Assembly (NCBI GenBank): GCA_003140835.1
Contig: PLLA01000117.1
Coordinates: 11,178-58,947 of the forward strand
Origin: Candidatus Tumulicola scandinaviensis
GTDB taxonomy: Bacteria; Vulcanimicrobiota; Vulcanimicrobiia; Vulcanimicrobiales; Vulcanimicrobiaceae
DNA: 47,770 nt
Direction: 5' to 3'
Under the pieces are notes generated by a model. That model saw nothing but the letters and a program-made list of their open reading frames with translations, searched no databases and had not been told where the DNA came from. Positions 42,981 through 47,770 of the stretch are shown here, in pieces. Positions within the stretch are counted from its first letter, which is position 1; each line of letters begins with the position of its first letter. Made by a program: the position numbers and the translations under genes.

Positions 42981-45073
42981 TGTACACGTGCCCGATGCAT
43001 CCCGAAGTCGTTCGCTCGCAGCCGGGTGCGTGCCCCATTTGCGGGATGTCGCTCGAACCGCGCGATCCCGCCGGTGCGGGCGAGGAGAACGCCGAGCTGG
43101 TCGACATGACGCGACGCTTTTGGATCGGCGTCGCGTTAACGGTGCCCGTTTTTGCGCTGGCCATGAGCGACTATGTGGTGCGTCCGTCGCCTCGCGTCTT
43201 CACGTGGCTGCAACTCATCCTGAGCACCCCGGTGGTGCTGTGGTGCGGCTGGCCATTTTTCGTTCGCGGCTGGAACTCGATCGTCGCACGCAGTCTCAAC
43301 ATGTTCACCTTGATCGCGCTCGGCGTAAGCGTCGCCTATGTCTACAGCCTCGTAGCAGTGTTGTTTCCTGCGATCTTTCCGGCGGCGATGCGCACTGCGG
43401 GAGGCGGCCCCGCAGTCTACTTTGAAGCTGCCGCCGTGATTACCACCCTGGTTCTCTTAGGGCAGGTTCTCGAGCTGCGCGCCCGCAGCGAAACCAGCGC
43501 GGCGGTCCGATCGCTTCTTGAACTGGCGCCGAAAACTGCGCGGCGCGTGCGTGCAGACGGAACCGAAGAAGACGTACCGCTTGCGGACGTGCGTGTCGGC
43601 GACCACCTCCGAATCCGGCCTGGTGAGAAAATTCCTGTGGACGGCATCGTCCGCGACGGCACCTCGTCCGTCGACGAATCGACGATCACCGGGGAGCCGA
43701 TACCCGTCGAAAAGTCCAGCGGAGATCGCGTCGTCGGTGCGACCATCAATGCGAACGGGACGCTCGTGATGGAGGCGCAACGCGTCGGAAGCGACACGTT
43801 GCTCGCACAGATCGTGCGGATGGTAAGCGAAGCCGGCCGAAGCCGCGCTCCGATTCAAAAACTGGCCGACCGCGTCGCCACCTACTTCGTGCCGGCGGTC
43901 ATCGCAGCCGCGGCCGTTACGTTTGTGGTGTGGTTTCTACGCGGGCCGCAGCCGCCGTTGGCGTACGCGGTCGTCAATGCGGTTGCCGTCTTGATCATCG
44001 CGTGCCCGTGCGCTCTCGGCCTCGCGACACCCATGTCGATCATGGTAGCGGCCGGCAAAGGCGCGACGTTCGGCGTTCTCTTCAAAGATGCCGAAGCCGT
44101 TCAGACGCTCGGTCGGGTCGATACGCTCGTCGTCGACAAGACGGGTACGCTGACCGAGGGGCGTCCCCGCTTACAGGACGTCGTGGCCCTCGACGCAAGT
44201 CCGGACGCAACGATCCTGCAACTCGCGGCCTCGCTCGAACGCGGCAGCGAGCATCCGCTCGCAACGGCCATCGTCGAAGGCGCGCACCAGCGCGGCGAGG
44301 GGATGCTCGCGGTGACCGATTTTGAAGCGCTTCCCGGAAAGGGCGTGCGCGGGCGGATCGGCGAGCGCCGCGCGGCCCTCGGAAATTCGGCGCTCATGGA
44401 AGCACTCGGCGTCGACGTCACCGCGGCGACTCGACGAGTCGAGGACCTACGGCAGGAAGGCAAGACGGCAATGTTCCTCGCCGTCGACGGCATGCTGGCG
44501 GGTTTCTTGGCGGTCGCCGACCCCATTAAGGAAACCACACCGGCTGCCGTTCGAGCGCTCCATGCCGACGGAATCCGGATCGTCATGCTGACGGGAGACG
44601 ATGCGACGACCGCAGCTGCCGTTGCGAAACGTCTCGATATCGACGAAGTCATCGCCGGCGTCTTGCCCGATCAGAAAGCCCGCGTCGTTGCGCGGCTTCA
44701 ATCCGAAGGCCGCTTCGTCGCCATGGCGGGCGATGGCATTAACGACGCGCCGGCCCTCGCGCAAGCGCAAGTCGGAATTGCGATGGGGACCGGCACCGAC
44801 ATCGCGATGGAGAGCGCCGGCGTGACGCTGGTCAAAGGAGATTTACGAGGAATCGTTCGTGCCCGGTATCTGAGCGTCGCGACCATGCGCAACGTCCGGC
44901 AAAATCTCTTTTTCGCGTTTGGTTACAATGCGCTCGGCATTCCGATCGCGGCCGGCGTTCTGTATCCGGCGTTCGGCGTACTCCTCTCGCCGATGATTGC
45001 GGCCGCCGCCATGTCGTTCAGCTCCGTTTCGGTCATCGCTAACGCGCTGCGCTTGAGAGTGGCTCGCGTATAG
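42980..45073 (+). CDS. copA: Copper/silver-exporting P1B-type ATPase (CopA-like)
   Basis: 697 residues. It begins with a Cys/His/Met metal-binding motif (YTCPMHPEV...[10 protein letters not shown], a YHS-like heavy-metal domain) in place of the usual CxxC HMA domain. The transport CPC (Cys342, Cys344) is in [14 protein letters not shown], phosphorylation Asp386 in DKTGTLTEG, hinge [13 protein letters not shown]. Late-helix residues [11 protein letters not shown] and [15 protein letters not shown] mark the Cu+ (P1B-1) class. It should pump Cu+/Ag+ out of the cytoplasm. Coupled to the VIT1 gene. No CsoR/CueR regulator is adjacent. Confidence 0.92.
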   Translation: MYTCPMHPEVVRSQPGACPICGMSLEPRDPAGAGEENAELVDMTRRFWIGVALTVPVFALAMSDYVVRPSPRVFTWLQLILSTPVVLWCGWPFFVRGWNSIVARSLNMFTLIALGVSVAYVYSLVAVLFPAIFPAAMRTAGGGPAVYFEAAAVITTLVLLGQVLELRARSETSAAVRSLLELAPKTARRVRADGTEEDVPLADVRVGDHLRIRPGEKIPVDGIVRDGTSSVDESTITGEPIPVEKSSGDRVVGATINANGTLVMEAQRVGSDTLLAQIVRMVSEAGRSRAPIQKLADRVATYFVPAVIAAAAVTFVVWFLRGPQPPLAYAVVNAVAVLIIACPCALGLATPMSIMVAAGKGATFGVLFKDAEAVQTLGRVDTLVVDKTGTLTEGRPRLQDVVALDASPDATILQLAASLERGSEHPLATAIVEGAHQRGEGMLAVTDFEALPGKGVRGRIGERRAALGNSALMEALGVDVTAATRRVEDLRQEGKTAMFLAVDGMLAGFLAVADPIKETTPAAVRALHADGIRIVMLTGDDATTAAAVAKRLDIDEVIAGVLPDQKARVVARLQSEGRFVAMAGDGINDAPALAQAQVGIAMGTGTDIAMESAGVTLVKGDLRGIVRARYLSVATMRNVRQNLFFAFGYNALGIPIAAGVLYPAFGVLLSPMIAAAAMSFSSVSVIANALRLRVARV

Positions 45074-45156
45074 CCCGGCGACTTTCATTCGTTTCTCATC
45101 TGATTGGCCGTTTTACCAATGTTTAATCGAAACCGGCCCCGTAAGATGATGAAGAC

Positions 45157-45624
45157 ATGCTTACGAAACTCGTCCGCTCGGCCGTCGCCGCGCTCGTAAT
45201 GAGCTCCATGGCTGTCGTCTCCGCCGTACAACCGGCCAGAGCCGATACGACGTCCACCCTCATCATCACGGCGGCAGCGGCCGTCGGCCTTATGACCGCC
45301 GTCAACGTCGCGCAAAAGAATGCCAAGGCCCATCAGGTCGTCGGGTACTTGCCCGACGGGTCGACCGTGTACGCCGACGGGCACGTCGTGGCGCGTAGCG
45401 GCCAAACGTGGTATCCGGGCAACTACGGCGAAACGATCGCGTGCAACGGACCGCAGTGTTCCGTCAACGGCCCGAACGGCGTGGGATACGGCGGCTATCC
45501 GAGCGGCGGTTATCCGAGCGGATACGGCTACCCGAGCGGCTATCCGTCGGGCTACCCTAGCAACGGTTATCCGAGCGGCTACGGATATCCCAACGGCTAT
45601 GGGGCTCCTCGCCCGCCACGCTAG
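45157..45624 (+). CDS. Exported protein with YPSGYG repeats
   Basis: 155 residues. Signal peptide or anchor (LVRSAVAALVMSSMAVVSAV), a second hydrophobic stretch (STLIITAAAAVGLMTAV), a short motif GYLPDGSTVYADGHV, two Cys (about 90 and 95), and a C-terminal Tyr/Pro/Ser/Gly repeat (YPSGYG-type). Such tails occur in flexible envelope and adhesive proteins; no function known. TAAGAT is 9 nt before the ATG, so the mRNA may have almost no leader. Confidence 0.7.
   Translation: MLTKLVRSAVAALVMSSMAVVSAVQPARADTTSTLIITAAAAVGLMTAVNVAQKNAKAHQVVGYLPDGSTVYADGHVVARSGQTWYPGNYGETIACNGPQCSVNGPNGVGYGGYPSGGYPSGYGYPSGYPSGYPSNGYPSGYGYPNGYGAPRPPR
45496..45600 (+). repeat. In-gene tandem repeat encoding YPSG units
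   Basis: Short units of 12-18 bp (TATCCGAGCGGC and variants) repeated about eight times at the 3' end of the exported protein gene, with synonymous drift. Confidence 0.8.
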
Positions 45625-45674
45625 CGCAAAGTAAAACTTTCGTGATGTGACGTCGACGCGGTCCTTTTGACTGC

Positions 45675-45706
45675 GCGCCTGCGGCGCTCCGCTCAGGATG
45701 ACAAGA
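45675..45706. repeat. Interspersed repeat copy between converging genes
   Basis: The 27 bp at 45675-45701 are identical to 18111-18137 and continue as CAAGA. It lies between the 3' ends of the YPSGYG protein and the FAD oxidoreductase. The left arm matches CTGCGC rather than CTACGC, and there is no full hairpin arm here. Confidence 0.7.
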
Positions 45707-45707
45707 G

Positions 45708-47288
45708 TTAGACGTTACGCAACATTACGCGGGCGGCGTTCCAGCCGGCGGCTCCCATGACCCCGCCGCCGGGATGCGTTGCGGCGCCGCAGAGATAGAG
45801 ACCTTTGATCGGCGTTGCGTAGCCCGCAAAACCTGGAACCGGCCGGAACATGAACAGCTGGTGGAGCGGCATTGCGCCTTGGAAAATGCTGCCGCCGGTT
45901 AATCCAAAGACGTTTTCGAGGTCCACCGGTGTGAGAATCTGGCGGTCGATTACCGACGATTTGAATCCAGGTGCATATTGTTCGACGATGTCGAAGCAGC
46001 GATCGGCGTAATCGTTTCGCATTGCATCGGTCCAACCGCCATCGACGGGCGCGTAGGGCGCGTACTGGGTAAACATCGACATCAGATGTTTGCCGGCCGG
46101 CGCCACACTCGGATCGAGCGAGGTCGGCATCGTGCATTCAACCACCGGATGTTGCGAAATGCGCCCGAATTTCGCGTCGTCGTACGCGCGTTCGATGAAG
46201 TCTTGATCGGGGCACAAATGGACCGTACCGCGATGTTGGGGCCCCGCCTCGTGGCCGGGCAGCGCGCTGAAGCTCGGCAGCCGTTCGAGTGCGACGTTGA
46301 TTTTGCACGAAGCGCTGCTGTATGAAATTCGCGCCACGGCGTCGTTGAAAGCCGGCGGCAGATTTGCAGGATCGAGAAACTTTTGAAACGTTAAATGGCA
46401 GTCGACGCCCGAGGCAACTTTCTTCGCGCCGAACTCGTCGCCGTTGGTCAGGGCGACGCCGGTAACCGAGCCGTTCTTCGTGAGGATTTTCGCGACTTCG
46501 GCTTCGGTGCGGATCTCGACACCGAGATCCTTGGCGGCGCGTGCGATGGCTTGCGTAAGGCCGCCCATACCGCCCTTGACGTAGCTCCACACGCCGCGCT
46601 TACCGTTGGTCTCGCCCATGACGTGATGGAAGAGGACGTAAGCCGTGCCGGGCATCGACGGCGCCATAAAGGCGCCGATGATGGCGTCGGTCGCAATCGT
46701 GCCCTTGAGTTGTTCGGACTCGAACCAGCGATCGAGAATCGGGCGTGCGGCGCCGGTGAGTACTTCGACCGCCTCGCCCATCGCCGGACCTAATCGTTGC
46801 AGCGCTTTACCCATCTTGCCCATTTGGAACAACTGTCCGAGGGTGGGGTGCAACAGGTTCGGCGGAATCTGCGTGAGCGTGGGTTCGACGACCGAGGCAA
46901 CGCGCTCGAGCATGGCCTCGTACTTCGGATAGTTTTCGGCGTCTTTTTTGCTGAACTTGGAGATCTCTTCGACGTCCCGGCTCGAACCGGTGCCGAGAAT
47001 GAGGTATCGTCCGTCGAGAAACGGAGAAAACGATGCGGGGTCGCGTTCGATGGGTTCGAAGCCGTAGTCGCGCAAGCGCAAGTCGGCGATGATTTCCGGG
47101 CGGAAGAGACTGTTGACGTAGGCCGCGGTGGAAACTTTATAACCGGGCCATACTTCCTCGGACACGCAGGCGCCGCCCACCAGATACCGCCGTTCGAGCA
47201 CGAGTACTTTCCATTTGGCGCGGGCCAGGTAGCAGGCGGTCACGAGCCCGTTGTGGCCGCCGCCGATGACGATCGCGTCGTAGTTCAT
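45708..47288 (-). CDS. FAD-dependent oxidoreductase (PYROXD2/phytoene desaturase-like)
   Basis: 526 residues. N-terminal FAD Rossmann motif AIVIGGGHNGLVTACYLARA followed by LERRYLVGGACVSEEVWPGY, typical of the CrtI/PYROXD2 superfamily; the C-terminal FAD clamp GLYLCGAATHPGGGVMGAAG is intact. Relatives act on carotenoids, retinoids or unknown lipids; the human PYROXD2 function is unsettled. No carotenoid genes are adjacent, so a crt symbol is not justified. Cytoplasmic or membrane-associated. It is downstream of an outer-membrane receptor gene on the same strand (32 bp). Confidence 0.88.
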   Translation of the reverse strand: MNYDAIVIGGGHNGLVTACYLARAKWKVLVLERRYLVGGACVSEEVWPGYKVSTAAYVNSLFRPEIIADLRLRDYGFEPIERDPASFSPFLDGRYLILGTGSSRDVEEISKFSKKDAENYPKYEAMLERVASVVEPTLTQIPPNLLHPTLGQLFQMGKMGKALQRLGPAMGEAVEVLTGAARPILDRWFESEQLKGTIATDAIIGAFMAPSMPGTAYVLFHHVMGETNGKRGVWSYVKGGMGGLTQAIARAAKDLGVEIRTEAEVAKILTKNGSVTGVALTNGDEFGAKKVASGVDCHLTFQKFLDPANLPPAFNDAVARISYSSASCKINVALERLPSFSALPGHEAGPQHRGTVHLCPDQDFIERAYDDAKFGRISQHPVVECTMPTSLDPSVAPAGKHLMSMFTQYAPYAPVDGGWTDAMRNDYADRCFDIVEQYAPGFKSSVIDRQILTPVDLENVFGLTGGSIFQGAMPLHQLFMFRPVPGFAGYATPIKGLYLCGAATHPGGGVMGAAGWNAARVMLRNV

Positions 47289-47320
47289 CTCGGGAGGTTC
47301 TCTCTTCCTTAGGCGTAGGG

Positions 47321-47770
47321 TTAGATTTTCAGGTTGAAACTGAAGTAGGCGTTGAACGGCTGGTTGACCGAGCTGGTAAGGTCGTTATAGACGCTAAACG
47401 CGGGCTGATATGGATATTTGAGGAACGTTTGCACGTTGGCACCCGGGTTGTAGGCGTTGCCGACCGGCGGCGTGCTCGGACCTCCGACGAGATTGCCGTA
47501 CGAGCAAACGTTGTTGCGCCAGAAGTAGGTGAAGGCGGTGGTTTGTCCGCCGAAGCACGTTTGAAGCAGGTTTGCAAGCGTTACCGTGACGCTCACGCGC
47601 GGCGATACGTCGTAGCCGACGCGCAGGTGTCCGAGGAGCTGCGCCGGTTGCCGGAACGCGCCGATAGCGTCGAACTGACCCGTGTACGGATCGGGAATCG
47701 ATAGCGTTACGGCGCAGTGACCGTGGTCGGCGGCGTACGGCGCGCCGCCGGCGGCGCCGTACGGATATCG
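47321..47770 (-). CDS. TonB-dependent receptor-like outer-membrane protein, C-terminus (partial)
   Basis: The last 149 residues of a protein whose start lies beyond the window edge; the open frame runs to base 47770. Strand-rich barrel features: LGHLRVGYDVSPRVSVTVTL followed by ANLLQTCFGG, a pattern common at the end of TonB-dependent receptors, then periplasmic/extracellular loops rich in Asn/Gly/Pro and the terminal strand NAYFSFNLKI. A final hydrophobic residue on the last strand fits BAM recognition. Substrate unknown. Confidence 0.75.
   Translation of the reverse strand, partial: RYPYGAAGGAPYAADHGHCAVTLSIPDPYTGQFDAIGAFRQPAQLLGHLRVGYDVSPRVSVTVTLANLLQTCFGGQTTAFTYFWRNNVCSYGNLVGGPSTPPVGNAYNPGANVQTFLKYPYQPAFSVYNDLTSSVNQPFNAYFSFNLKI

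Noticed and set aside
45708..47288. Carotenoid desaturase (crtI) assignment
   Set aside because: The superfamily fits, but no carotenoid genes are nearby and the sequence is more like PYROXD2-type proteins of unknown substrate.
1..47770. tRNA, rRNA, riboswitch, insertion sequence or prophage
   Set aside because: All spacers above 70 bp were read for tRNA-like T-arms and known riboswitch cores, and proteins for transposase or phage motifs; none was seen, though weak structured RNAs could be missed by eye.

Overview
This 47.8-kb window is GC-rich (about 60% by eye) bacterial chromosome, densely packed and with no gene-free gap over about 210 bp. I see no rRNA, tRNA, CRISPR array, transposase or phage gene. 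The lineage cannot be fixed from the sequence. The exported and TonB-receptor-like proteins imply a diderm. The mix of a B-type (ba3) oxidase, a phosphoketolase shunt, many universal stress proteins and an interspersed CTCAGGATGACA-type repeat would fit an uncultured soil lineage such as Eremiobacterota (WPS-2), but that is a guess.

Layout. (1) 27-9703, minus strand: a TMEM175-like channel; a coupled operon of UspA protein, PEP synthase (ppsA, apparent 1-nt frameshift) and phosphotransacetylase; an MgtA-type Mg2+ ATPase; an exported NHL-repeat protein; Hsp20; a small exported protein. (2) 9817-12238: an unknown protein whose 3' end also looks frameshifted, then an AraC-type regulator coupled to a B12-binding-fold protein without the cobalamin-ligand histidine. 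(3) 12318-18083: membrane proteins (DUF1345, CadD-like, BASS transporter, TRIC channel), an arylsulfatase with a CTAGR active-site motif, and two unknown membrane proteins. (4) 18201-25306: a PAS histidine kinase, a dual receiver and a single receiver on the minus strand. Opposite them are a degenerate kinase/phosphotransferase, an unknown protein, a cytochrome c, a complete ba3-type oxidase (38-aa subunit IIa, II, I) and an OmpR-type regulator. (5) 25336-32695: two UspA proteins flanking phosphoketolase-acetate kinase and a phosphoribosyltransferase-erythromycin esterase pair. (6) 32800-36184: MacA/MacB-type efflux system. (7) 36190-45624: a paralogue of the unknown protein at 21324, SixA phosphatase, PfkB sugar/nucleoside kinase, low-complexity exported proteins, an exported adenosine-deaminase-fold protein with an LprI-like partner, and a VIT1-CopA metal pair. 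(8) 45708-47770: a FAD oxidoreductase and the C-terminus of an outer-membrane receptor.

Together, regions 1, 4 and 5 look like an energy-limitation and stress island. Phosphoketolase, phosphotransacetylase and acetate kinase would form acetyl-phosphate, acetate and ATP; PEP synthase would return pyruvate to PEP; a high-affinity oxidase would serve low O2. UspA proteins, Hsp20, a cation ATPase, a PfkB kinase and the PRTase/esterase pair recall the Mycobacterium DosR dormancy gene set. Translational coupling is pervasive: ten junctions overlap by 4 bp (ATGA or GTGA). Several genes without a Shine-Dalgarno site have a TANNNT box 6-7 nt before the start codon, suggesting leaderless mRNAs.
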